NCBI GenBank assembly: GCA_963827545.1
Contig: CAWHBI010000039.1
Span: 21,864-85,863, forward strand
DNA length: 64,000 bases
Direction of reading: 5' to 3'
Origin: AWTP1-13 sp963827545
Lineage (GTDB): Bacteria; Pseudomonadota; Alphaproteobacteria; Rhizobiales; Hyphomicrobiaceae
The notes below the pieces were generated by a model. It saw only the letters and a program-made list of their open reading frames with translations, searched no databases and was not told where the DNA came from. Positions 1 through 8,805 of this stretch are shown one piece after another; positions within the stretch are counted from its first letter, which is position 1, and each line of letters starts with the position of its first letter. A program made the translations under genes and the position numbers.

Positions 1-183
1 GCCTCCGCAGGAACGCGGGGCGCGGTGCTACTGCCCGCGTTGCCTGCAACGGCGGATCGATGAGCGAACTCGCGCCGGGACATCATTGCGCGCGGGGACC
101 TTCCGCTCATCATGAAGCAGCTGCTGGCCAAACTGGATCGGCTGGCTCGACACCGGGGCGGGCTTGAGCCGATTTCGCACCTC

Positions 184-909
184 CTAGATTTCCAAGGACT
201 GAACGGGACGGTTCGCGCGCCGACACCAGTACTCCCAGGCTCGATCGATGGTGAATCCGGAGGTACTGCCGGCAATCATGTCGACCTCGCCTGGGGTGAG
301 GAAAGTGATGTCTCCCATCGCCATCGCTTTCGCCTGCAAGTTCGCGTTGAGCTCGAGATAAACCGAGGTGTGCACTGCTTCGCGCAGCGTGTGGCCCACG
401 ACCACGCAGCCATGGCCGCGCATGAGGGCGGTGCTGCCGCCGCCGAGCGCGCGCACCAGATCGCGGCCCATATCCATGTTGACCACCAGCAGATCCGTAT
501 CGCCGAAGGCCGCCCGCGTATCCCAGACGGGCACCTGATGGCCGATCCCCGCGCACATGTGCAAAAGGGGCCGCAGCTTGACGGACGTGACGCCAAACGG
601 GATGACGCTAGGGCTGTGGTTGTGAACCACCGACATGACCTCCGGGCGCCCCTCGTAAGCGGCGCCGTGGATGTAGCGCTCGAGATAGGGCTTGCGTCCC
701 GCGGCATCGATTGGCGTGCCGTCGAGGGTGAACTCCATCAGGTCTTCTCTCTCGACGCAGTCCGGTGCCCTGGCACGCGACATCACATAGCGATCGGGCC
801 GCTGGGGATGGCGCACGCTCACGTGCCCAAAGGCATCGACCACGCCTTCACGGGCGAGGATGCGGTTGGCCGTCACGAGTTCTTCGAGCAGATGGTCAAC
901 GTCGCTCAT
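184..909 (-). CDS. Class II aldolase/adducin-family protein
   Basis: A 241-residue protein of the class II aldolase/adducin family, whose members are zinc enzymes that cleave or decarboxylate small sugar-phosphate-like or 3-oxo acids. The zinc-binding pattern is visible: HNH at residues 96-98 (VVHNHSP) and a later RGHG motif, with YLER near residue 77 in the position of the catalytic glutamate. I chose the ATG at 909 because homologues begin close to the 'LLEELVTANRIL' helix; an in-frame ATG at 987 would add 26 low-complexity basic residues. It is transcribed away from the binding-protein gene at 1172. The substrate cannot be read from the sequence. Confidence 0.85.
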   Translation of the reverse strand: MSDVDHLLEELVTANRILAREGVVDAFGHVSVRHPQRPDRYVMSRARAPDCVEREDLMEFTLDGTPIDAAGRKPYLERYIHGAAYEGRPEVMSVVHNHSPSVIPFGVTSVKLRPLLHMCAGIGHQVPVWDTRAAFGDTDLLVVNMDMGRDLVRALGGGSTALMRGHGCVVVGHTLREAVHTSVYLELNANLQAKAMAMGDITFLTPGEVDMIAGSTSGFTIDRAWEYWCRRANRPVQSLEI

Positions 910-1171
910 ATCGCGGGTCCTTCGAGAGGTGGACCGATCGTGTCGGAATGGGGATACTTTCGTGCTAAGGCGCGCACAAGGTACCATACCCGTCCTCTCC
1001 GATCACTAAAGAGCCGAAAGGCTGCGGGCTGCAAAAAAAGCGAATCGACGATTGAACACCAGGGAAGGCGCTCAATCGCAGGTATGCGCCAAGGCTCAGC
1101 GACGCTGGTGTTGCCTTGTCCGCGATAGGACGATCCGCAATAATCGATGTCGCAACTCGAGGGAGGTGACA

Positions 1172-2137
1172 ATGAAGCGGAACAGCAACCTGCTGCGCTC
1201 ACTCATTGCAGCGGCCAGCCTTCTGTCCACGATGTCGCAGGCGATTGCGCAGGACGCCCTGAAGCTCGCTGTCGGCCAGCGCGGCAACTGGGAAACCTCT
1301 GTCTCCGATCTCGGAGAGCGCGTCGGCATCTTCAAGAAGCACGGCCTAAGTCTCGAGCTGCTGTACACTGCTGGAGCTGGCGAGACGCTGCAGGCGGTGA
1401 TCTCTGGTTCCGTCGACATTGGTGTCGGCGTGGGTACCAGCGGCGCTATGAGTGCATTTGCGAAAGGCGCGCCGGTCCGCGCAATAGGCTCGGCCACCGT
1501 CGGCTCGAACGATCTCTACTGGTATGTCAGGGCCGATTCAGCCTTGAAGAGCCTGAAGGACGCGACCGAAAAGACGACTATCGCCTACTCGACCACCGGC
1601 TCTTCGACCAACGTGCTGGTGCTCGGCCTGATCAAGACCTATGGCATCAAGGCCAAGGCCGAGAAGACCGGCAGTCCGCCGGCCACGCTGACCGCAGTCA
1701 TGTCAGGTCAGATCGACGTCGGCTGGGCGGCACCGCCTTTTGGGCTCAAGGAGGTCGAGGAGGGCAAGATCCGCATCATTGCGCGCGGCAGCGAGGTCCC
1801 ATCGAGCCGCGGCCAGACGGTGCGGCTACTGATTGCCAATGCCGACAAGCTTGCCGGGAACAGGGAGCTGTTCGCGCGCTATATGCGCGCCTACCGCGAG
1901 ACGCTCGGCTGGATGTATTCTGATCCTAGAGCGCTGACCGTGTACAAGGAGTTCTCGGGTATTCCGGAAAGCCTCACCAAGCGTGCGGTAGCGGATTTCT
2001 ACCCCAAAGAGGCCCTTGACCCTGATCGCATCGAGGGGCTCGACGACGTCATGGCCGATGCAGTGGCCTTCAAGTTCCTCAATGCCCCACTCTCCACGGA
2101 CCGGCTGACCGATTTGTTCCAGCTGCAGAAAAAGTGA
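1172..2137 (+). CDS. ABC transporter substrate-binding protein, NitT/TauT type (orphan)
   Basis: A 321-residue periplasmic binding protein. The ATG at 1172 is preceded by a strong ribosome site (GGGAGGTGA, 1161-1169) and opens a signal peptide (MKRNSNLLRSLIAAASLL, cleavage after AIA-Q near residue 26). The mature part has the NitT/TauT/SsuA pattern: 'VGIFKKHGLSLEL', then 'SGSVDIGVGVG' and a second-lobe 'MSGQIDVGW'. No permease or ATPase gene adjoins it, so it is an orphan; the nearest importer of the same type is the minus-strand set at 12.7-15.2 kb. The ligand is unknown; nitrate, sulfonate, pyrimidine or aromatic compounds are typical for the family. Confidence 0.85.
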   Translation: MKRNSNLLRSLIAAASLLSTMSQAIAQDALKLAVGQRGNWETSVSDLGERVGIFKKHGLSLELLYTAGAGETLQAVISGSVDIGVGVGTSGAMSAFAKGAPVRAIGSATVGSNDLYWYVRADSALKSLKDATEKTTIAYSTTGSSTNVLVLGLIKTYGIKAKAEKTGSPPATLTAVMSGQIDVGWAAPPFGLKEVEEGKIRIIARGSEVPSSRGQTVRLLIANADKLAGNRELFARYMRAYRETLGWMYSDPRALTVYKEFSGIPESLTKRAVADFYPKEALDPDRIEGLDDVMADAVAFKFLNAPLSTDRLTDLFQLQKK

Positions 2138-2266
2138 AACGAAACCACGCAGATAGCTCTTCACGCGACACGATCTGGCTGGTCTTCCCATGATGGCATC
2201 CTTGGTCGGGGCGGGTGCAGCATTGTGGCCGCTGGGCCGTTGGCCCACTTCCGGACCTGACATACC

Positions 2267-2294
2267 TTGACATGTTCCCTATTTGTTCTATACT
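2267..2294 (+). promoter_or_regulatory. Promoter of the imuA-imuB-dnaE2 cassette
   Basis: A perfect -35 hexamer TTGACA (2267-2272) and a -10 TATACT (2289-2294) are separated by 16 bp, and the spacer is filled by a LexA box. Transcription should start near 2301. This excludes the longest possible imuA start at 2283, which lies inside the promoter. Confidence 0.75.
2274..2288 (+). promoter_or_regulatory. LexA (SOS) box, GTTC-N7-GTTC
   Basis: GTTC at 2274-2277, seven bases, then GTTC at 2285-2288. This is exactly the alphaproteobacterial LexA recognition sequence. It lies between the -35 and -10 elements, so bound LexA would block RNA polymerase directly. It predicts DNA-damage induction of the cassette downstream. 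Confidence 0.85.
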
Positions 2295-2411
2295 CTCTTT
2301 TCACTGTCCCAAGCCTCGCTTTTCAGCCCTATGCAGCCCTCATCGACCGCACGCGTCGTCCCAAAGCCCATGCCGAGCCCCGGAGCGACGACCGCCGGGC
2401 AGCGGGAGAGC

Positions 2412-3170
2412 ATGAGAATTCATCGCCTGGCGGCGTTGCGCCAAGTCTTGGCGAAACTCGAAAAAGGCCGGGAGCATGGTCGACCGGAACTGCTGTCCCT
2501 CGCCGTTCCCTATCTGCGCGATCATCTGCCAAAGCCCGGACTAGCTTGCGGCGTGCTGCACGAGGTCGTCGCAACGGCTCATGGCGACAAGCCGACAGCG
2601 CTGGGGTTTGTGCTGGCGCTGATGGCGTCCGCGCTGACCTTACGTCCAGGTCCGGCGGTGGTCGTCATCAGCCGGCGCGCGCTTGTCGACTTCGGCAGGC
2701 CGTACGGCCATGGCCTGCGCCAGCTCGGCATTGACACGCAGAGGGTGGTGCTCGTCGAAACGCGCACCGAGAAGGATGCGCTATGGGCGCTCGAAGAGGC
2801 ACTGCGCTCGGAGGCGCGGCCAGCGGCGGTCGCGGGCGTCACCGGGGGCGGGCTCGATCTTACCACCAGCCGCCGGCTCAATCTTGCGGCCGCTGCCTTC
2901 GGAACGCCGCTGCTGTTGCTGCGTGCGGGAGGACTCGGAGCGCCGACCGCAGCGGCCACCCGTTGGCGCATCGGCGCGGCGCCGGCGGTACGGGATCGCT
3001 TCGGAGCGTTGGTGCGCTGGCAATGGCACGCGGCGCTCGAGCGCTGCCGTAACGGGCGTCCCGGTCAGTGGCTTATCGAGTGGAACCATGTCGCGCATCG
3101 TTTCGGTTTGGCTGAAGGCGTGGCCGATAGCACGCCTGCTGCAGGCGCAGGCCTCCGCCGCGCCGGCTGA
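2412..3170 (+). CDS. imuA: ImuA, SOS mutagenesis accessory protein (RecA-like)
   Basis: ImuA is a RecA-related helper that works with ImuB and DnaE2 in error-prone translesion synthesis. The protein carries the family's 'CGVLHEVV' and the strand-rich RecA-like core (PAVVVISRRALVDFGRPYG, then RRLNLAAAAFGTPLLLLR). I chose the ATG at 2412 because a GGGAG site lies just upstream and because the 'LAALRQVLAKLE' helix is where family members begin; an ATG at 2331 would add 27 residues but has no visible ribosome site. The 3' end overlaps imuB by 83 bp, so the two are probably translationally coupled. Identity rests on motif pattern plus cassette context. Confidence 0.88.
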   Translation: MRIHRLAALRQVLAKLEKGREHGRPELLSLAVPYLRDHLPKPGLACGVLHEVVATAHGDKPTALGFVLALMASALTLRPGPAVVVISRRALVDFGRPYGHGLRQLGIDTQRVVLVETRTEKDALWALEEALRSEARPAAVAGVTGGGLDLTTSRRLNLAAAAFGTPLLLLRAGGLGAPTAAATRWRIGAAPAVRDRFGALVRWQWHAALERCRNGRPGQWLIEWNHVAHRFGLAEGVADSTPAAGAGLRRAG

Positions 3171-4665
3171 CCCCATCGACCCGCATCGGCCGCTCGTTCT
3201 GGTCGCTCCCGGAAAAGGCGGCGCGCGCGTTGTCGCACTGAACCGCGCCGCCCATCGTGGTGGTCTCGTCGCGGGGGATCTCCTGTCCAACGCCCGCTCG
3301 AAAGTGCTCGATCTGCAATCTTGCAACGCCGATCCGGCCGCGGATGCCGCGGCCCTCGAGAAACTGGGCCTGTGGGGCCTTCGCTATACGCCGCTCGTCT
3401 CTTCCTGGGATGAGGCGAGCGGGGCCGACGGCCTGTTTCTCGACATTGCAGGTTGCGCGCATCTCTTCGGCGGAGAAGAGCCATTGCTGGCCGATCTCTC
3501 CAGGCGCTTGCGCACTTTCGGCTTGGCGCCAAGGCTGGCCATTGCCGACACCGCGGGCGCCTCGTGGGCGCTCGCGCGCTACGGCAGGTTCGATTGGCCT
3601 ATTGTGCCATCCGGCGGCGAAGCGGAAGCGTTGCGCAAGCTTCCGCTTACAGCCCTTCGCCTTTCCGAGGACGCGCTATCGCTCCTCCGCCGCCTTGGCT
3701 TTCGCCGCATCGGCGAGGTGATGGACCAGCCGCGCGCGCCGTTTGCTGCGCGTCTCGACGGCGGCTTTCTCCATCGTCTCGATCAGGCCCTCGGGCGAGC
3801 TCCAGAGCCGCTCATACCTGTGGTCCCGCCCCCGGCTTATCGCGCGCAGGCCATGTTCATCGAGCCGATTGTGAGCGCAGAACACGTGCTGGTGGCGGCT
3901 GAGCGGTTGCTGCACGATCTGGCCCAGATGCTCGCCGCTGCCGACGCTGGGGCGCGCGTGCTGCGCCTCCTGCTCTTCCGTGTCGATGGTGGAGCGCTAT
4001 CGCTCGATCTTGGCCTTGCAGCTCCCAGCCGCGATCCCCGGCACATCACGCACCTCATTGCGCTCCGGCTCGAGCAGCTGCAGGGCGGTCTTGAAGCCGG
4101 GTTCGGCTTTGAAGCCGCCACCATCCATGTTGTGGTTGGAGAGCGGCTTGCCCCGCGTCAGGCGGGACTGGTCATGGGCGAGGACGCCGCTTCGCCCGAT
4201 GGGCTCGCTCGACTCATCGATCGCCTGCAACAGCGTTTGGGCCCCGGCGCTGTGCGCCGGCTTGATCCCCGCCAGAGCCACATCCCGGAGCGCGCCGAGC
4301 AGGCCGTGGATGCGGGGCTGGGGGCTCCTTCCGTCGAGGCAGCGCCAGGTGACGCGATTGCGAATGCTCCCGTCGCGCCGCGTCCGATTCTGCTGCTGCC
4401 GGAGCCGGAGTCGGCGCAGGTAGTGGCGATCATCCCCGATGGCCCGCCACGGCAGTTCCGCTGGCGCGGCGTCATGCACCAGGTGGCAGAGGCGGAGGGG
4501 CCGGAGCGCATCACGCCCGAATGGTGGCGCCGCACCGGCACAGCCGAGCGCGATTACTATGTCGTGGAGGACACTGACGGCCGGCGCTTCTGGCTTTACC
4601 GCGATGGCCTCTACGGCACAGGTGACGGCCTGCCGCAATGGTTCGTGCATGGGGTTTTTGCATGA
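3088..4665 (+). CDS. imuB: ImuB, catalytically inactive Y-family polymerase-like protein
   Basis: A 525-residue Y-family polymerase-like protein, the hub that links DnaE2 to the beta clamp in SOS mutagenesis. The start (ATG, MSRIVSVWLKAWPI) aligns with the Y-family N terminus, but the usual first metal-binding aspartate is replaced in 'VSVWLKAW', and the second acidic site reads 'LFLDIAGC' rather than the active SxDE form. This fits the known loss of polymerase activity in ImuB. A helix-hairpin-helix-like stretch follows (LSLLRRLGFRRIGEVMD). It overlaps imuA by 83 bp and dnaE2 by ATGA. Confidence 0.9.
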   Translation: MSRIVSVWLKAWPIARLLQAQASAAPADPIDPHRPLVLVAPGKGGARVVALNRAAHRGGLVAGDLLSNARSKVLDLQSCNADPAADAAALEKLGLWGLRYTPLVSSWDEASGADGLFLDIAGCAHLFGGEEPLLADLSRRLRTFGLAPRLAIADTAGASWALARYGRFDWPIVPSGGEAEALRKLPLTALRLSEDALSLLRRLGFRRIGEVMDQPRAPFAARLDGGFLHRLDQALGRAPEPLIPVVPPPAYRAQAMFIEPIVSAEHVLVAAERLLHDLAQMLAAADAGARVLRLLLFRVDGGALSLDLGLAAPSRDPRHITHLIALRLEQLQGGLEAGFGFEAATIHVVVGERLAPRQAGLVMGEDAASPDGLARLIDRLQQRLGPGAVRRLDPRQSHIPERAEQAVDAGLGAPSVEAAPGDAIANAPVAPRPILLLPEPESAQVVAIIPDGPPRQFRWRGVMHQVAEAEGPERITPEWWRRTGTAERDYYVVEDTDGRRFWLYRDGLYGTGDGLPQWFVHGVFA

Positions 4666-7600
4666 CCGCCTTTGCCGAGCTCATCGCCGCTACCAATTTC
4701 TCGTTTCTGCGCGGCGCCTCGCACGCCCATGAGATCGTCGCGCAAGCGGCGGAACTGAAGCTGGCGGCCATCGGCGTTGCCGACCGCAATACGCTGGCGG
4801 GCGTGGTCCGTGCGCATTCGGCCGCCAAGGAGCATGGCATCCGGCTGTTGGTCGGCGCACGTCTGATCACCACCGAGGGCTTTGAGACCGCCTGCTATCC
4901 AATCGACCGCACCGCCTATGGCCGCCTGTGCCGACTGCTGACGCTCGGGAACCGGCGGGCCGTCAAGGGGCAGTGCCATTTCAGCTTCGAGGAGGTGATG
5001 GCCGCCTCGGAAGGGCAGATCCTCATTGCGATCCCGCCGCGGCCGGTGACGCCGGACTTTGTCGAGCGTTTGACCAGGCTGGCTGTGGCGGCGCGCGGCA
5101 GGGTGTTCCTTGCGGCCACGTTCGGCTATCGCGGCGATGAGCGCCGACGCATTGGGGAGCTGGGCGAGATCGCCATCCAAGCCCGCGCACAGCTGGTCGC
5201 AACGACCGATGCGCTCTATCACCACCCGACGCGAAAACCGCTCGCAGATGTGCTGACCTGCATTCGCGAGAAATGCACCATCTTTACTGCCGGCTACCGC
5301 CTCGAGGCCAACGCCGAGCGGCATCTGAAGTCCGGCGCCGAAATGGCGCGCCTGTTTGCCGACTATCCCAAGGCTGTTGCCCGCGCCGTCGATATCGCCG
5401 AGCGCATCAAATTCAATCTCGAGGAGCTGCGCTACGAATACCCCGATGAGCCGGTGCCGCCCGGCAAGACGCCGCAAGCTTATCTCGAAGAGCTCACCTG
5501 GGCGTTCGCCGCAGAGAGATATCCGGGCGGCGTCCCGGAGCCGATCCAGACGCTCATCGTCAAGGAGCTGGCGCTGATCGCCCAGCTCGACTATGCGCGC
5601 TATTTCCTCACCGTGTACGATGTGGTGCGCTTCGCCAAGGAGAATGCCATCCTGTGCCAGGGGCGAGGCTCGGCCGCCAACAGCGCAGTCTGCTATTGCC
5701 TTGGCATCACCGCCGTTGATCCCACCCGCATCAATGTGTTGTTCGAGCGTTTCATCTCGGCCGAGCGGCGCGAGCCGCCCGACATCGACGTCGATTTCGA
5801 GCATGAGCGGCGCGAGGAGGTCATCCAGTATCTCTACAAGCGCTACACGCGCGAGCGAGCCGCCATCTGCTCGACCGTAATCCACTACCGCCCGCGCATG
5901 GCCATCCGCGAGGTCGGCAAGGCGATGGGCCTCAAGGAGGACGTGACCGCCGGGCTTTCCGGTTTGATCTGGGGGATGGCCGACGGCGACATCCCGGAGG
6001 CGCATATCCGCGAAGCCGGGCTTGATCCTGCCAATCCCGCGTTGCGTCAGGCCATCACGATCGCCAATCAGCTGCTCGGCTTCCCACGCCATCTCTCCCA
6101 GCACGTAGGCGGGTTCGTGCTGACGCGAGAGCGGCTCGATGAGACCGTGCCGGTGCTCAACGCTGCCATGGAGGACCGCACCAACATCGAGTGGGACAAG
6201 GACGACATCGATGCGCTCGGCATGCTCAAGGTCGATGTCTTGGCGCTTGGCATGCTGACCTGCATCCGCAAAGCGATCGATCTCATCAACCGGCACTATG
6301 GCAAGGCACTGACCCTCGCCACCGTCCCGCCCGAGGACCCCGAGGTGTACGAGATGCTCTGCCGCGCCGATTCCGTGGGCGTATTCCAGGTGGAGAGCCG
6401 AGCGCAGATGTCGATGCTGCCGCGCTTGCAACCCCGATGCTTCTACGATCTGGTCATCGAGGTCGCCATCGTGCGCCCTGGGCCCATTCAGGGCGACATG
6501 GTGCATCCTTATCTGCGCCGCCGCGACGGCCGCGAGCCTGTGGAGTACCCATCGGAGGCGCTTCGAACCGTGCTTCACAAGACCTATGGCGTGCCTCTCT
6601 TCCAGGAGCAGGCGATGCAGATCGCCATCGTGGGCGCCGGCTTCTCGCCCGGCGAGGCCGACCGGCTGCGCCGCGCCATGGCAACATTCCGCAATGTCGG
6701 CACCATCCATACCTTCCGGGAGAAGTTCATCGCCGGCATGGTCGGCAACGGCTACAGCCAAGAATTTGCCGAGCGCTGCTTCAGCCAGATCGAGGGCTTC
6801 GGCGAATACGGGTTTCCCGAGAGTCACGCCGCGAGCTTTGCACTTCTGGTCTATGTCTCCTCCTGGATCAAGAAGCACTATCCGGAAGTGTTCTGCACGG
6901 CCATTCTCAACAGCCAGCCGATGGGCTTCTACGCGCCTGCCCAACTCGTGCGCGATGCGCGCGAGCACGGGGTCGAGCTGCGCCATCCCGACATCAATCG
7001 CAGCGATTGGGATTGCACGCTGGAGCCGGCCAGCGAGCCGGGTGCGGAGCGCCGCGCGGTGCGGTTGGGGCTGCGGCTGGTCTCAGGAGCGCCGGAGAAG
7101 ATCACCAGCCAGATCGTGGCGGCGCGCGCGCAAGGCTACCCCAACCTGCCCTCGGTGTGGATGCGAAGCGGCGTGCCGGTCAACGTGATCGAGCGACTCG
7201 CCGATGCCGATGCCTTCCGGTCGATTGGACTCGATCGGCGCGCTGCACTGTGGGCAGTCAAAGGGCTCGGCGGCGGGGCACTGCATTCCAGGCCAAAGCG
7301 CGCCACCTCCGCCAACACTCCTCTGATGACTTCGGCAGGCACCGGCGACCTCTTCGACGAAAGCCCTGTCCATCTGCCCGAGACAACGCTCGGCGAACAT
7401 GTGGTGCACGACTATGCGAGCATCTCTCTGTCCCTCAAGGCTCACCCAATTGCCTTCTTCAGGGACGAGCTGGCCAGTCAGGGCGTGATCTCCAGCGCTG
7501 AGCATTGGGACGAACAGCTCAAGGGGAGATATGTGCGCGTGGCCGGGCTCGTGCTGGTGCGTCAGCAACCTGGCACCGCCAAGGGCGTCATCTTCATCAC

Positions 7601-7865
7601 GCTCGAAGACGAAACCGGCATCATCAACATCGTGGTTTGGCCCAAGGTGTTCGCAAGGAATCGGCGGACCGTCATGACGGCACAGTTCCTCGAGGTGCGC
7701 GGCCGGATCGAGCGCGAAGGCCTCGTCATCCACGTCATCGCCGACCAGCTGATCGACCGCTCCGATCAGTTACGCGCGCTCGGCGCCGGCGAGGCGGAGC
7801 TGCCCAGCCTCGAAAAGGAGCATCGGGAAGGCTCTTGGAAGCCAAGGAGCAGGGATTTTCACTGA
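4662..7865 (+). CDS. dnaE2: Error-prone DNA polymerase III alpha subunit DnaE2
   Basis: A 1067-residue C-family polymerase of the DnaE2 type, the catalytic subunit of the SOS translesion complex. The N-terminal PHP domain starts at once (AELIAATNFSFLRGASH). The catalytic PDIDVDF motif lies near residues 373-379, preceded by 'QGRGSAANS' and followed by 'FQVESRAQMSMLPR' and 'FQEQAMQIA', all signatures of this family. A C-terminal OB-fold is visible (GVIFITLEDETGIINIVVWP). The ATG at 4662 overlaps the imuB stop codon. Expression should be LexA-controlled from 2267. Confidence 0.97.
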   Translation: MTAFAELIAATNFSFLRGASHAHEIVAQAAELKLAAIGVADRNTLAGVVRAHSAAKEHGIRLLVGARLITTEGFETACYPIDRTAYGRLCRLLTLGNRRAVKGQCHFSFEEVMAASEGQILIAIPPRPVTPDFVERLTRLAVAARGRVFLAATFGYRGDERRRIGELGEIAIQARAQLVATTDALYHHPTRKPLADVLTCIREKCTIFTAGYRLEANAERHLKSGAEMARLFADYPKAVARAVDIAERIKFNLEELRYEYPDEPVPPGKTPQAYLEELTWAFAAERYPGGVPEPIQTLIVKELALIAQLDYARYFLTVYDVVRFAKENAILCQGRGSAANSAVCYCLGITAVDPTRINVLFERFISAERREPPDIDVDFEHERREEVIQYLYKRYTRERAAICSTVIHYRPRMAIREVGKAMGLKEDVTAGLSGLIWGMADGDIPEAHIREAGLDPANPALRQAITIANQLLGFPRHLSQHVGGFVLTRERLDETVPVLNAAMEDRTNIEWDKDDIDALGMLKVDVLALGMLTCIRKAIDLINRHYGKALTLATVPPEDPEVYEMLCRADSVGVFQVESRAQMSMLPRLQPRCFYDLVIEVAIVRPGPIQGDMVHPYLRRRDGREPVEYPSEALRTVLHKTYGVPLFQEQAMQIAIVGAGFSPGEADRLRRAMATFRNVGTIHTFREKFIAGMVGNGYSQEFAERCFSQIEGFGEYGFPESHAASFALLVYVSSWIKKHYPEVFCTAILNSQPMGFYAPAQLVRDAREHGVELRHPDINRSDWDCTLEPASEPGAERRAVRLGLRLVSGAPEKITSQIVAARAQGYPNLPSVWMRSGVPVNVIERLADADAFRSIGLDRRAALWAVKGLGGGALHSRPKRATSANTPLMTSAGTGDLFDESPVHLPETTLGEHVVHDYASISLSLKAHPIAFFRDELASQGVISSAEHWDEQLKGRYVRVAGLVLVRQQPGTAKGVIFITLEDETGIINIVVWPKVFARNRRTVMTAQFLEVRGRIEREGLVIHVIADQLIDRSDQLRALGAGEAELPSLEKEHREGSWKPRSRDFH

Positions 7866-7900
7866 ACCATCCGAATGCAGCAGGACCGCAGTGCTGATCC

Positions 7901-8158
7901 ATGAAGCCTCCCCATCAGATGCGCCCAGGCAGCCGATACGCACGCGAGACCGGAAGCAGCCGGACGCTTGGCGAATTGGTACGCGCAAAGATGGCACTGG
8001 TTGCGATCTGCCGGCAGTGCAAGCACCGGCGCGTCATCTACCCCGCCAATCTAATTGACAGGTTCGGCGAGGACTGCCCCGCCATCGAGTTGGGGCAGCG
8101 CCTCCGCTGCACCCTCTGCAGGTACCGCTGCGCCAATTTGCATGAATCTTCCCGCTAA
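7901..8158 (+). CDS. Small CxxC zinc-ribbon-like protein
   Basis: An 85-residue hypothetical protein with two cysteine pairs: 'CRQCKH' and 'CTLCRYRC'. The spacing suggests a zinc ribbon or rubredoxin-like knuckle. The segment 'VIYPANLIDRFGEDCPAIELGQRLRC' style pattern (only parts quoted) recurs in small hypothetical proteins of rhizobia. Alternative starts are at 7919 and 7991; the last would keep both cysteine pairs. It begins 36 bp after dnaE2 and could be co-transcribed with it. I do not know its function. Confidence 0.6.
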   Translation: MKPPHQMRPGSRYARETGSSRTLGELVRAKMALVAICRQCKHRRVIYPANLIDRFGEDCPAIELGQRLRCTLCRYRCANLHESSR

Positions 8159-8159
8159 C

Positions 8160-8368
8160 ACATTTGCCCATGGTCGAGCGTTGACCCCAAGCCGGATGAG
8201 CGCACGCGCCCACTGTGGTTTGAGCCTGTCGGTCGCCGCGGCGACGCGCCCGAATGCGTCGCGCAACGGCGGCGGATAGGCCTGTCCCGCGGGGGTAAGG
8301 GAGGGCTGCCGGTGCAGTCGCTCAAACAAGGCAAGGCCAAAGTTGTGCCTCCAGGCCTTTGATACTGA
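8160..8368 (-). pseudogene. Remnant of a GcvA-type LysR regulator
   Basis: A stretch of about 70 codons resembles the end of the LysR-family DNA-binding domain and its linker: 'GLALFERLHRQPSLTPAG' followed by 'LRDAFGRVAAATDRL' is the pattern seen in GcvA-like regulators. The first helix-turn-helix half is missing, the effector domain is absent, and the frame runs into unrelated sequence on the 3' side. The 142-bp palindromic element begins 16 bp beyond its 5' edge. It is best read as a decayed gene fragment. Confidence 0.5.
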
Positions 8369-8383
8369 GAAGCCTATCTTTCC

Positions 8384-8525
8384 ACCCGTCATCCCGGCCC
8401 AGCGATCGCGCTAGAAGCGCGAATCGCGCAGAGCCGGGATCTGCGGCAAGCGGTATCCGTGCGGCAGATCCCGGATAGTCTCGCCCCGGCTCGGAGGCCG
8501 GGGCTCGGCTTCCGGGATGACGGGT
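8384..8525. repeat. 142-bp palindromic intergenic element with 14-bp terminal inverted repeats
   Basis: The element begins with ACCCGTCATCCCGG (8384-8397) and ends with its exact reverse complement (8512-8525). Internal inverted matches also occur (GCCGGGATCTGC against GCAGATCCCGG). The 'CGTCATCCCGG' terminus is typical of dispersed palindromic repeats in alphaproteobacterial genomes. No reading frame lies within it. The remainder of 8526-8805 shows nothing I can recognise. Confidence 0.75.
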
Positions 8526-8805
8526 AAATTCATTGGCTCGACGGTATGACCTGCTGAGCAACAGCACCTGCCGTGACGTGAAGCTCGTGAGCGGCGAGTT
8601 TGAAGCTCAAATGCCTGGAGGCCGCTCGAACGCGCAAGGCATTGAGAGGTGGAAGGAGATGGGTCATCGTGCTGGCCGTGTGGAGCGGGCGTTGAGATCA
8701 GCCCAAAATAGATTTCCTGCGGCTACAAACCAGAAAAACTGGGTTGAGTGCAGCCCTGTCAAAATGGTCACTAGCGCTCCAGTTGCGCCATAAGAGCACA
8801 AGCAC

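Noticed and set aside
1..183. Possible start of a minus-strand gene with a Tat-like 'MSRREFAHRSAVAG' leader running off the left edge
   Set aside because: No hydrophobic core follows within the visible part, and the frame is too short to judge.
112..1128. Long plus-strand open frame opposite the aldolase gene
   Set aside because: Translation is His/Arg/Ala-rich and has no domain; it is the antisense shadow of a well-supported gene in GC-rich DNA.
4611..6986. 791-codon minus-strand open frame within dnaE2
   Set aside because: Covers the polymerase core on the other strand and shows no recognisable domain; an effect of high GC content.
8533..8793. 86-codon frame between the palindromic element and the VOC gene
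   Set aside because: No ribosome site and no recognisable pattern; composition is not clearly coding.
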